From: Pseudomonas fluorescens
Lineage (GTDB): Bacteria; Pseudomonadota; Gammaproteobacteria; Pseudomonadales; Pseudomonadaceae
Assembly: GCF_000802965.1 (NCBI RefSeq)
Contig: NZ_JSAK01000020.1
Location: 1 to 64,000, forward strand
DNA length: 64,000 bases
Reading direction: 5' to 3'
Every line of letters starts with the position of its first letter. Within the stretch, counting starts at the first letter, position 1. Both the position numbers and the translations under genes were made by a program. Shown piece by piece: positions 24,418 to 33,800 of the stretch. Under the pieces are notes generated by a model. It was not told the DNA's origin, made no database searches, and was given only the letters and a program-made list of their open reading frames with translations.

Positions 24418-24909
24418 TCAGGCGATGCGTGGGTCTGGATTTTCCAGGACGCTGTCTGTCTGCTCAGCACGGAAGGTTTTCAGCACTTCGTGGAACTGCG
24501 GGTGCTTGGCGCCAAGGATACTCGCCGACAACAGCGCGGCGTTGATCGCGCCAGCCTTGCCGATGGCCAGGGTGGCGACCGGAATGCCCGCAGGCATCTG
24601 CACGATAGAGAGCAGCGAATCGACGCCCGAGAGCATCGCCGACTGCACCGGCACGCCCAGCACCGGCAGGTGGGTCTTGGCCGCACACATGCCAGGCAAG
24701 TGGGCCGCGCCACCGGCACCGGCGATGATCACCTCGATGCCACGCGCCTCGGCTTCTTCAGCGTACTGGAACAGCAGGTCCGGGGTGCGGTGCGCGGAAA
24801 CCACCTTCACCTCGTAAGGGATGCCGAGCTTTTCCAGCATATCGGCGGTGTGGCTAAGGGTGGACCAATCGGACTTGGAGCCCATGATCACGCCAACCAA
24901 TGCACTCAT
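24418..24909 (-). CDS. purE: N5-carboxyaminoimidazole ribonucleotide mutase
   Basis: A 163-residue cytoplasmic enzyme that converts N5-CAIR to CAIR. It carries the class I PurE motifs: MGSKSDW at residues 9-15, SAHRTPDLLFQYAEEA with the catalytic histidine near residue 41, and AGAGGAAHLPGM near 67. Length is typical. It is first in the purEK operon; the hairpin upstream is best read as the terminator of the preceding LysR gene. Confidence 0.96.
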   Translation of the reverse strand: MSALVGVIMGSKSDWSTLSHTADMLEKLGIPYEVKVVSAHRTPDLLFQYAEEAEARGIEVIIAGAGGAAHLPGMCAAKTHLPVLGVPVQSAMLSGVDSLLSIVQMPAGIPVATLAIGKAGAINAALLSASILGAKHPQFHEVLKTFRAEQTDSVLENPDPRIA

Positions 24910-24947
24910 CGTCGTGCCTCTTCTCTCTGGGCGCCCGCAGGCGCATC

Positions 24948-24980
24948 AAAAAACAACAAGCCACGCAAAATGCGTGGCTT
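24948..24980 (-). terminator. rho-independent terminator upstream of purE
   Basis: AAGCCACGCA, a 3-base loop and TGCGTGGCTT form the stem. On the minus strand it is followed by GTTGTTTTTT. It would end transcription from the LysR gene before purE. Confidence 0.8.
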
Positions 24981-25137
24981 GATTGTACGAATTATGGCCG
25001 GTCGTAACCGGCCGAAGGCCGCGCAGTATACCTCAATGGAGCAGATAAACAGCCCCCGAATCGACCATCCGTCATACAGCGCAAAGCGCCGGTTTTATTG
25101 ACTCAGAGGTCAGCCAAAACACACTGCAAATCCCTTG

Positions 25138-25222
25138 CAGGAGCCGGCTTGCTGGCGATCAAGTCGACGCGGTCTAACCTGACACACCGCGTCGCATGGA
25201 TCGCCAGCAAGCCGGCTCCTAC
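25138..25222. repeat. REPIN at the 3' end of the LysR gene
   Basis: Arms of the GGAGCCGGCTTGCTGGCGATC type with an inner GACGCGGT...ACCGCGTC stem. The last four codons of the LysR gene lie inside the right arm. Confidence 0.85.
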
Positions 25223-26136
25223 GGGTTGATGGAGGTTTGCGCGGCGCCGCCTTCGAGTTTGCGCCACAACAACCGCACGTTAGCCTTGCGCACCAGCGCG
25301 CAGCGGTACAGACGAATCTCCAAAGGCACATGCCATTGCGGGCCACCGCAAACCACCAATTCGCCGCGAGCCAGTTCGGCGCGTACGCTGAGTTGCGGCA
25401 CCCAGGCAATCCCCAGCCCTTCCAGCGCCATGCTTTTCAGGCTGTCCGCCATCGCGGTTTCGTAGATCGTGGTAAATCGCAGCGCCCGTTGGCGCAGCAG
25501 CAGGTTCACCGAACGCCCGAGAAACGCGCCGGCGCTGTAGGCCAGCAGCGGCACACTGCCCTCGCCTTCCAGGTCGAACAACGGCTTGCCGTCGGCGTCC
25601 GCCGCGCAGACTGGCAGCATTTCGGTGTTCCCCAAGTGCAGTGACGGAAAGATCTCTGGGTCCATCTGCATGGCTGCGTCGGGGTCGTAGAACGCCAGCA
25701 TCAAGTCGCACCCGCCTTCACGCAGCGCATGCACCGCGTCGCCGACGTTGGTCGCGACCAGCCGCGTAGCGATGTTCAAGCCTTCGTTGCGCAGCTGCGC
25801 GATCCAGCGCGGGAAGAAACCCAGCGCCAACGAGTGAGCGGCAGCAACTTGCATCACTTCACCCTGCCCGCCTTCCAGGTGATGAAGGTGGCGCAGCACT
25901 TCGCCGAGCTGTTCGACCACGGTGCGCGCGGTGACGAGGAACAACTGCCCCGCCGCTGTCAGCTCGACCGGCGTGCGCGAACGGTTGACCAACGTCAGCC
26001 CCAGCGCCGCTTCGAGACTGCGGATTCGCCGACTGAACGCAGGTTGGGTCACGAAGCGACGTTCCGCGGCCTGGGAGAAGCTGCGGGTGGCGGCCAGGGC
26101 ACTGAAGTCCTCCAGCCATTTACTTTCCAGATTCAT
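25219..26136 (-). CDS. LysR-family regulator, HypT-like
   Basis: A 305-residue LysR regulator with an N-terminal winged helix (about 1-62, WLEDFSALAATRSFSQAAER...TQPAFSRRIRSLEAALG) and a periplasmic-binding-like effector domain. The start MNLESKWLEDF and the stretch AAAHSLALGFFPRWIAQL resemble the hypochlorite-responsive HypT (YjiE) group of E. coli. It is divergent from aspA with 180 bases between, so it may control aspartase; that is inferred from position only. The ATG at 26136 follows GGGAGGG. Confidence 0.82.
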   Translation of the reverse strand: MNLESKWLEDFSALAATRSFSQAAERRFVTQPAFSRRIRSLEAALGLTLVNRSRTPVELTAAGQLFLVTARTVVEQLGEVLRHLHHLEGGQGEVMQVAAAHSLALGFFPRWIAQLRNEGLNIATRLVATNVGDAVHALREGGCDLMLAFYDPDAAMQMDPEIFPSLHLGNTEMLPVCAADADGKPLFDLEGEGSVPLLAYSAGAFLGRSVNLLLRQRALRFTTIYETAMADSLKSMALEGLGIAWVPQLSVRAELARGELVVCGGPQWHVPLEIRLYRCALVRKANVRLLWRKLEGGAAQTSINP

Positions 26137-26316
26137 CACGCCCTCCCGGACACGCACCAAATTAGGTCACACGCTCGCCGTCAACGCGGCGTCACACGGG
26201 CATTATGCCGAATGTGCATAGGCCAGTGTTTAACAGCATTGGCCCAAAATTCTCCACAAGCCTAGCATTTGCAGTGTTCCGGCACAGACCGGGTCCATAT
26301 TGAGATGATTTCTATC

Positions 26317-27741
26317 ATGTCCTCCGCTGCATCATTCCGCACAGAAAAAGACCTGCTTGGCGTACTCGAAGTACCGGCTCAAGCGTATTACGGCATCCAG
26401 ACCCTGCGAGCGGTGAATAACTTCCGTCTCTCCGGCGTTCCGATTTCGCATTACCCGAAGCTGGTTGTCGGCCTGGCGATGGTTAAACAAGCCGCCGCTG
26501 ACGCCAACCGCGAGTTGGGTCACCTGAGCGAAGCCAAGCACGCTGCCATCAGTGAAGCCTGTGCACGATTGATCCGCGGCGACTTCCACGAAGAGTTCGT
26601 GGTGGACATGATTCAGGGTGGCGCCGGTACTTCCACCAACATGAACGCCAACGAAGTGATCGCCAACATTGCCCTCGAAGCAATGGGTCACGAGAAAGGC
26701 GAGTACCAGTACCTGCACCCGAACAACGACGTGAACATGGCGCAGTCCACCAACGACGCCTACCCGACGGCAATCCGTCTGGGTCTGCTGCTGGGTCACG
26801 ACGCGCTGCTGGCCAGCCTCGACAGCCTGATCCAGTCGTTTGCCGCCAAAGGTGAAGAATTCAGCCACGTCCTGAAGATGGGTCGTACCCAGCTGCAAGA
26901 CGCCGTGCCGATGACCCTTGGCCAGGAATTCCGCGCCTTCGCCACTACTCTGGGCGAAGACCTGGCACGCCTGAAAACGTTGGCACCTGAGCTGCTGACC
27001 GAAGTGAACCTCGGCGGCACCGCGATCGGCACCGGCATCAACGCCGACCCGCGTTACCAGCACCTGGCCGTTCAACGTCTGGCGACCATCAGCGGTCATC
27101 CGCTGGTGCCAGCTGCCGACCTGATCGAAGCCACCTCCGACATGGGCGCCTTCGTGCTGTTCTCCGGCATGCTCAAGCGCACCGCGGTGAAGCTGTCGAA
27201 GATCTGCAACGACCTGCGCCTGCTGTCCAGCGGCCCTCGCACCGGCATCAACGAAATCAACTTGCCGGCGCGTCAGCCAGGCAGCTCGATCATGCCAGGC
27301 AAGGTCAACCCGGTTATCCCGGAAGCCGTAAACCAGGTGGCATTCCAGATCATCGGCAACGACCTGGCCCTGACCATCGCGGCCGAAGGCGGCCAGCTGC
27401 AACTGAACGTGATGGAGCCGCTGATCGCCTTCAAGATCTTCGACTCGATCCGCCTGCTGCAACGCGCCATGGACATGCTGCGCGAACACTGCATCACCGG
27501 CATCACCGCCAACGAAGCGCGCTGCCGTGAACTGGTCGAGCACTCGATCGGTCTGGTGACTGCACTGAACCCGTACATTGGCTATGAAAACGCCACCCGC
27601 ATCGCCCGTATTGCCCTCGAAAGCGGCCGCGGCGTGCTGGAACTGGTGCGCGAAGAAGGCTTGCTCGACGAAGAAATGCTCGCCGACATCCTGCGCCCGG
27701 AAAACATGATTGCTCCGCGTCTGGTTCCGCTTAAAGCCTGA
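26317..27741 (+). CDS. aspA: aspartate ammonia-lyase
   Basis: A 474-residue enzyme that deaminates L-aspartate to fumarate and ammonia. It belongs to the class II fumarase/aspartase superfamily, with the signature GSSIMPGKVNP at residues 322-332 containing the catalytic serine loop. Other conserved blocks are QGGAGTSTNMNANEVIAN and NDVNMAQSTNDAYPTA. The N-terminus MSSAASFRTEKDLLGVLEV matches P. fluorescens-type aspartase. An in-frame ATG at 26305 would add four residues and cannot be excluded. It is followed by a strong terminator, then an amino acid symporter and asparaginase, making an Asp/Asn/Ala utilisation neighbourhood. Confidence 0.93.
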   Translation: MSSAASFRTEKDLLGVLEVPAQAYYGIQTLRAVNNFRLSGVPISHYPKLVVGLAMVKQAAADANRELGHLSEAKHAAISEACARLIRGDFHEEFVVDMIQGGAGTSTNMNANEVIANIALEAMGHEKGEYQYLHPNNDVNMAQSTNDAYPTAIRLGLLLGHDALLASLDSLIQSFAAKGEEFSHVLKMGRTQLQDAVPMTLGQEFRAFATTLGEDLARLKTLAPELLTEVNLGGTAIGTGINADPRYQHLAVQRLATISGHPLVPAADLIEATSDMGAFVLFSGMLKRTAVKLSKICNDLRLLSSGPRTGINEINLPARQPGSSIMPGKVNPVIPEAVNQVAFQIIGNDLALTIAAEGGQLQLNVMEPLIAFKIFDSIRLLQRAMDMLREHCITGITANEARCRELVEHSIGLVTALNPYIGYENATRIARIALESGRGVLELVREEGLLDEEMLADILRPENMIAPRLVPLKA

Positions 27742-27804
27742 ACCGACGCGTTAGTTGTAGCACCGCTCACCAGGTCGAGGGACTAGACACCTCTCACCTT
27801 TTGA

Positions 27805-27838
27805 GGGCTTGGAGATCAATCTCCAGGCCCTTTTTTTT
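27805..27838 (+). terminator. aspA rho-independent terminator
   Basis: GGGCTTGGAGAT and ATCTCCAGGCCC form the stem, followed by eight Ts. It lies about 60 bases after the aspA stop. Confidence 0.92.
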
Positions 27839-27845
27839 AAAAGCG

Positions 27846-27920
27846 AAAAGATCGCAGCCTGCGGCAGCTCCTACAGGGGCCGCATTCAAATGGAGGAGCT
27901 GCCGCAGGCTGCGATCTTTT
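27846..27920. repeat. REPIN (AAAAGATCGCAGCCTGCGGCAGCTCC type)
   Basis: Two inverted arms of about 28 bases around an 18-base centre, with A and T runs outside. It is related to the palindrome at 4657-4706. Confidence 0.85.
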
Positions 27921-27961
27921 GATCTTCGTTTCACCGCATGCACCACAACCGTGCAGACGGA

Positions 27962-28135
27962 CGGCACTCCCATCGGTATAGTGCCGCCCCTCTTCACGTG
28001 GGCGGTCGTCGGTAGCGAGACCTGAACCCATGCGAAACCCGAACTAATAACAAACCCGCGATATGAAACCGGGACGGACATCGACCCACCTGTTGTGCCG
28101 AGTGCCAACTGATGTAACTCGATGTGTCTGACCGG
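27962..28135 (+). promoter_or_regulatory. structured 5' leader of the AGCS symporter gene
   Basis: The 254 bases before the symporter hold several stems: CGGCACT/AGTGCCG (27962-27968 with 27980-27986), and CCGCCC/GGGCGG (27984-27989 with 28000-28005), which shares bases with the first so the two exclude each other. A long-range closure, CCGG plus ACATCGA (28069-28084) with TCGATGT plus CCGG (28119-28135), follows. This looks like a cis-regulatory leader. I see no glycine-riboswitch consensus. Ligand and mechanism are unknown. Confidence 0.4.
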
Positions 28136-28174
28136 CCAGCATTTGCCTACACAAAAAACAGCGAGGAATAATCC

Positions 28175-29623
28175 ATGCTCGAAGTCATTAACGACTTCCT
28201 CTCAGGGAAAGTACTGATCGTGCTCATTGTCGGGCTCGGTAGCTACTTCACGATCCGCTCGCGTTTCGTTCAATTGCGTCACTTCTTCCACATGTTCGCG
28301 GTGTTCCGCGACAGCCTCAAAAGCAGCGCCGGGCAACTCAGTTCGTTCCAGGCACTGATGCTCAGCCTCGCCGGCCGCGTCGGCGCGGGCAACATCGCCG
28401 GTGTCGGCATCGCCGTGACCCTCGGCGGCCCGGGCGCGGTGTTCTGGATGTGGGTGACCGCGCTGGTCGGCATGTCCAGCAGCTTCTTCGAATGCTCCCT
28501 CGGCCAGCTCTACAAGCGCTGCGACTCCGAAGGCCAGTTCCGTGGTGGCCCGTCCTATTACATTCAGCACGGCCTGCAAAAACGCTGGCTTGGCATGTTG
28601 ATGGCGTTCCTGTTGCTGGTGACCTTCGGGTTCGCCTTCAACGGCCTGCAAGCCCACGCCGTGACTCACTCGCTGAACAACGCATTCGGTCTCGACACGA
28701 CTTACACCGGCATCGGCCTGGCCGTGCTGCTGGGCCTGGTGTTCATCGGCGGGATCAAGCGTATCGCCAAGGTCGCCGACCTGTTGGTGCCGGTGAAAAC
28801 CCTGGTGTACATCGGCGTGACCCTCTACGTGATCGTCCTGCAATTCGACCACGTACCGGGCATGTTGATGACCATCGTCAAGAGCGCCTTCGGTCTGGAC
28901 CAGGCCTTCGGTGGCCTGATCGGCAGCGCCATCATCATGGGCGTGAAACGTGGCGTGTTTGCCAACGAAGCGGGCCTGGGCAGCGCGCCGAACGTGGCAG
29001 CGGTCGCAGCGGTCGAGCACCCGGTGGCGCAAGGCGTGGTTCAAGCGTTCAGCGTGTTCCTCGATACGTTCGTGATCTGCACCTGCACGGCGTTGCTGAT
29101 CCTGCTCTCGGGTTTCTACACCCCGGGCTTCGAAGGCGACGGCATTGCCCTGACCCAGAACTCCCTGGCCGCCGTGGTCGGTGACTGGGGCCGGATGTTC
29201 ATTTCCGTGGCGCTGGCGTTGTTCGTGTTCACCTCGATTCTCTACAACTACTACTTGGGCGAGAACAACCTGCGCTTCCTGATCGGTGAAAACCGCAAAG
29301 CGCTCATGGGCTATCGCGCGCTGGTACTGGTCCTGATTTTCTGGGGCGCCATCGAAAACCTCGGCACCGTGTTCGCCTTCGCCGACATCACCATGACCCT
29401 GCTCGCGTTCGTGAACCTGATTGCGTTGTTCCTGCTGTTCAAGGTCGGCATGCGCATCCTGCGTGACTACGATGACCAGCGCGCTGCCGGAATCAAGACC
29501 CCAGTGTTCGACTCGAGCAAGTTCCCGGATCTGGATCTCGATCGTCAGGCCTGGCCGGCGAATCCACCAGCGGCTTCTCAGGCTCAGCCCGGGCTGCAAG
29601 GCGTGACCGCAGCGCAACGCTGA
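28175..29623 (+). CDS. alanine/glycine:cation symporter (AGCS family)
   Basis: A 482-residue inner-membrane transporter that moves alanine or glycine with Na+ or H+. About 11 hydrophobic segments are seen. The AGCS signature is ALMLSLAGRVGAGNIAGVGIAV near residue 66 with GGPGAVFWMWVTALVGM just after, and GVKRGVFANEAGLGSAPN near 262. The C-terminal tail of about 40 residues is hydrophilic and Pro/Ala-rich. AGGAAT precedes the ATG at 28175. It sits between aspartase and asparaginase, so alanine, aspartate and asparagine use are grouped. A structured leader may regulate it. Confidence 0.92.
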   Translation: MLEVINDFLSGKVLIVLIVGLGSYFTIRSRFVQLRHFFHMFAVFRDSLKSSAGQLSSFQALMLSLAGRVGAGNIAGVGIAVTLGGPGAVFWMWVTALVGMSSSFFECSLGQLYKRCDSEGQFRGGPSYYIQHGLQKRWLGMLMAFLLLVTFGFAFNGLQAHAVTHSLNNAFGLDTTYTGIGLAVLLGLVFIGGIKRIAKVADLLVPVKTLVYIGVTLYVIVLQFDHVPGMLMTIVKSAFGLDQAFGGLIGSAIIMGVKRGVFANEAGLGSAPNVAAVAAVEHPVAQGVVQAFSVFLDTFVICTCTALLILLSGFYTPGFEGDGIALTQNSLAAVVGDWGRMFISVALALFVFTSILYNYYLGENNLRFLIGENRKALMGYRALVLVLIFWGAIENLGTVFAFADITMTLLAFVNLIALFLLFKVGMRILRDYDDQRAAGIKTPVFDSSKFPDLDLDRQAWPANPPAASQAQPGLQGVTAAQR

Positions 29624-29646
29624 TCGGTTAAAGTGCGCCATACCTT

Positions 29647-29734
29647 GTAGGAGCGAGCCTGCTCGCGATGCGGCCATCACGTTCAACATCCATGTTGATG
29701 ATCAGGCCGCCATCGCCAGTAAGCCGGCTCCTAC
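29647..29734. repeat. asymmetric REPIN with two different arms
   Basis: The left arm is GTAGGAGCGAGCCTGCTCGCGATG; the right arm, CATCGCCAGTAAGCCGGCTCCTAC, is the complement of the commoner GCCGGCTTGCTGGC type. They pair only at the ends, giving a mosaic of two REP families. The right arm lies about 30 bases before asparaginase. Confidence 0.75.
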
Positions 29735-29762
29735 AGCACGTCATTGTTCTTGGAGCAGCGCC

Positions 29763-30767
29763 ATGAATTCTTCGACCTATCCTGCCGGCCAGCACGTCAT
29801 GGTGCTCTATACCGGTGGCACCATCGGCATGCAGGCGAGCGCCAACGGCCTGGCCCCGGCGTCCGGTTTCGAAGCGCGGATGCGCGAGTACCTGCACAGC
29901 CAGCCTGATCTCGTGGTGCCGCAATGGCGCTTTCGCGAGATGTCGCCGCTGATCGACAGCGCCAACATGAGCCCGGCTTATTGGCAGCAACTGCGTGAAG
30001 CAGTGGTCGACGCCGTAGATGTGCAAGGCTGCGACAGCGTGCTGATCCTGCACGGCACCGACACCCTGGCCTACAGCGCCGCCGCCATGGGTTTTCAATT
30101 GATCGGCTTGAACGCCCGCGTGTGCTTCACCGGCTCGATGCTGCCGGCCGGCGTCACCGACAGCGATGCCTGGGAAAACCTCGGTGGCGCATTGGTTGCC
30201 TTAGGCGAGGGCCTGGCCCCGGGCGTGCATTTGTACTTCCACGGCGAACGACTGGACCCGACCCGGTGCGCCAAAGTGCGCAGTTTCGGTCGGCACCCGT
30301 TCAAGCGACTGGAGCGTCAGGGCGGCGGTGTGAAAGCGGCTTCGATTCCGCCGCAACTGCATTACAACCAACCCAGGCAACTGGCGAACGTCGCTGTGTT
30401 GCCGCTATTCCCCGGCATCGGCGCCGAGGTGTTGGATGGCTTGCTGACCAGCGGGATTCAAGGCCTGGTGCTGGAATGCTACGGCAGCGGCACGGGGCCC
30501 AGTGACAACCCCGATTTCCTGGCCAGCCTCAAGCGTGCGCAGGAACAAGGCGTCGTGGTACTGGCGGTCACGCAATGCCATGAAGGGGGTGTCGAGCTGG
30601 ATGTCTACGAAGCCGGTAGCCGCTTACGTGGCGCGGGAGTTCTGTCCGGTGGCGGCATGACCCGTGAAGCCGCGTTCGGCAAGCTCCATGCGCTATTGGG
30701 CGCAGGGCTGGATAACGCCGAAATACGAAATCTCGTGGAACTGGATCTGTGCGGTGAACTGAGCTGA
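29763..30767 (+). CDS. ansA: L-asparaginase (type I-like)
   Basis: A 334-residue amidohydrolase that converts L-asparagine to L-aspartate and ammonia. Both catalytic threonine motifs are present: YTGGTIGM at residues 16-23 and LHGTDTLAY at 96-104. There is no signal peptide, and the sequence around them resembles cytoplasmic AnsA rather than the exported type II enzyme. GGAG precedes the ATG at 29763. The product aspartate is the substrate of the aspartase encoded 2 kb upstream. Confidence 0.87.
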   Translation: MNSSTYPAGQHVMVLYTGGTIGMQASANGLAPASGFEARMREYLHSQPDLVVPQWRFREMSPLIDSANMSPAYWQQLREAVVDAVDVQGCDSVLILHGTDTLAYSAAAMGFQLIGLNARVCFTGSMLPAGVTDSDAWENLGGALVALGEGLAPGVHLYFHGERLDPTRCAKVRSFGRHPFKRLERQGGGVKAASIPPQLHYNQPRQLANVAVLPLFPGIGAEVLDGLLTSGIQGLVLECYGSGTGPSDNPDFLASLKRAQEQGVVVLAVTQCHEGGVELDVYEAGSRLRGAGVLSGGGMTREAAFGKLHALLGAGLDNAEIRNLVELDLCGELS

Positions 30768-30822
30768 ACCCCACTCCGGCATATACATAATTACCACCCT
30801 CTCCAAATCGTGACTCCCTAGC

Positions 30823-30861
30823 ATGGAAGCGGCCTTGAGGCCTGACCTCAGCCGCTTCCAT
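30823..30861 (+). other. hairpin in the leader of giant gene copy 1
   Basis: ATGGAAGCGG and CCGCTTCCAT form a perfect 10-bp stem, with CTTGAGG/CCTGACCTCAG able to extend inside. It ends 15 bases before the AGGGA ribosome site of the gene at 30886 and has no U tract after it, so it is more a leader structure than a terminator. Confidence 0.5.
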
Positions 30862-30885
30862 TACTTTGAAACGCAGGGATGCACG

Positions 30886-33800
30886 ATGAGTACACCAGTC
30901 TTAACCACCACACCCGATACCCGCGCTCGCCATAACCCGACCGATACCCTGATCACTCAACTCAGTGTCGGTCCCGACTTGCGCGACGTAGCCGCGGTCC
31001 TGTTGCGCCAGCACTTGCGCAAGCTCTATCCCACGCTGGATCTCGACCCGACCATTACCATGGTCGGCACGCCCACATGGTTGATCGTCAATGACCAAGT
31101 CGTGTCCGGGTTCCCCACGTTCCAGGCATTGACCGACATTCTCGCTGCCCAGGTCGTGCACGGCGTTCCTGCACTGTACATCGAGGGTGAGCACTTCCTG
31201 GCGCAACAACCGATTACCGAGCCCGAGATCCATCTGCCGGTGCGCATCGACGAAATCGCCAACCTGATCAACCTGCTGGCACCGGTCATGCTCACCGCCT
31301 TCCAGGAACAACAACTGGCGTTCTGGAATGCGCCCGAAAGTGGTTCGCAGCCACGTTGGCACGAGCTATCCAAGACCTTGCGCGAAGTCTGGAATATTGA
31401 TCGGATCGGGGGCTGGGATAACGATGACTGCGAGATGGCGCGTAGCTTGTTTCGCGCCCCGGATCTTGCGAGCAGAAAGCTCAACGATCCCTACAAAAGC
31501 AACGCTTATCTGATTGGCATCGACCTGGTCGATGGCGAAAAGGTCACACACCTCAATGAGGTGTCGATTGTCGTGCTGATCGGCACGCACAAAGGGCGCA
31601 CGATCATCCTTGCCCACTCGTTGCTCAAGGGCTTTCAAAAATTCGACTCCCTGGAAAAGCTCGGTGCCACCTTGCCTGAGCATGTCAGCACGGCCGAGCC
31701 CGCCCAGAAAATTCAGTGGCGACTGCTGGAGCCCCTCGACAGCATTTTCGATTACCAGGCTTGCGCGTTGATCTCCATCCAGATCGACGTGATTGGCGCC
31801 ATGGATTTTTCTCTCCCTGCAACCGCCAATCCGAACAAGCTCCCGTCTACCCCGACACCCGAAGTGGATGACAGTGTCAAAAAAACAGGACCGGGTCTGG
31901 ACTGGTTCAAGGATGCACTGCCTGACTGGCTGAGTACGGCGTCGCTCTCGGATCTGAACAACTACTCGCGACATCTGAAGGATCTGGCCGCGCTGCACAG
32001 TCAGAACGAGGGCAAATCCTACATGGACGGAATCCTGCCCATCCGCCAGTACGCACTGAGCAAATTGAACGCACTCCATGCCAGCAAACTCCTGGAACAT
32101 GCCAAGGTTTTGCAAGAGGCCCCAGAGTTGGAAACGGCGCTTGAGTCGATTCAGCTTCGGGTCAAGAGCCCCGTTATCTGGGGGACGTTCACCGTCCCGG
32201 GCAAGATTGATACCTTCAACTTCAGTGTTGCCGACCTTGCCTTGCAAAACCTGATTGCATTGCCTCTGGGCGACAAGACGCTGCATTCCACCCGCGGCAA
32301 AACGCTTCCCGCATGGCTAACCGTCAAGTACATCGAAGAACTGATCAGCCAGGCGGACATCGGCTCAACTTACCCGGAACTGATCAAAAGCGAACTGATC
32401 GATAACTCGCCAGAAGCCTTGCGCCGACAAACCCTGTTCACCCAACACCTGCGCATCCAGTTACCGCTGCAGGCTTTGCAATGCAAGATTCGCGAAGAGA
32501 ACGGCATCGATGCACGCGGGTACCGTTACGTCGCCGCCGCGATGGAACCCGAGACCGACAATCGCGTGGTGGAAGGCCAGACCATCGTCATACGGCCACT
32601 GACCTTCGCACCCAAACGCCGCAAAGACGGCTCGCAGGACGAGGTCGCCAACATGTTCGTGATCGGCCCCGAGGACTCGGCAGCCGGTCCGTGCCTGCTC
32701 TATCGGCCGATGCTCGATCAGCCACTGAGTCAGTACCCATCGCCGAGCAACTTGCTGTACGCCATTCAGCAATCGGCCAGCCTGCGGGACACGATGCTGG
32801 CCTGGCTACCGGAAGACGTCAGCAGCGACTACGCCAATTACGTGTTTCCAGGCACGCTGCCTTCACCCTGGACCATTACCGATTTCTTGATCGACCCGGA
32901 CAAGCTCACGACAATGACCGGGCCAATGGGTCTGGGTGGAAAAGCGCTTGAGGGCGATTTGCCCGAAGCCCTGTTCAAGGCCAATGCTCAGGCGTTGGTG
33001 ACGCTCGCCGATCGTCAGTCGGTTTCGAACGCCGAAAACCGCTGGGCCAGTTTCAAGCAGGCCGGCTGGATGCTGTTCTATTCAGTTCTTCCGTTTCTGG
33101 GGCGTACCGTCGGCATCGGCGCCTGGATCTGGCAAGTGATGGATCAGCTTCAAGAGCTGCACGAGGCCCATGAGAAAGAAGATACGCAGGCGCAATGGGC
33201 GGCGCTCACGGATGTACTGCTCAATCTCGGAATGGCGATCACGTTACATATCAGTACCCGAAGCAACATTGATCCGCGTCTGGCGAAGGAGTTAGCCACG
33301 ACCGAGGCACCCAAGCTTCCGGAATCGACGGAGAAAAAAATCAGCGTCGAGCAACTGAGCAAAAGCGCCCCCCATCAGGTGTCCAATCTCCAGCAAGGGG
33401 TCAGCATCAGCGGCGCTGCGAATCGAACGCCCGCGAGCCTCGCGACCGTGCTTGATCATTTCAAGATCACCCGTCCAGAGGGGCTTGGCACCGCCAACAC
33501 CGAAGAAGGCGCCTATAAACATCTCTACAGCCTCAACAGCAAATGGTACGCCCCGGTGGGACCGAACTGGTTTGAGGTCACGGTGGATGAAAACGGCACC
33601 GTTGTGATCATCGATGCAAAAGAGCCCGCCCGTTCTGGCCCGGCCCTGGCCCACACCCTGCCAGGACAATGGGTGGTTGATGTTCGCTTGCGCCTGCGCG
33701 GCGGCGGCTCGACGAGCCTGACCCGCCTGGCCGAGACCGAAGGCCAGCGCGAAGCCACGGAACTGCGCACAAAACTCACGGCTTTCGAGAAGCGTAAAGC

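Noticed and set aside
27921..28174. Glycine riboswitch before the AGCS symporter
   Set aside because: The conserved glycine-aptamer core was not found; only generic structure is seen.
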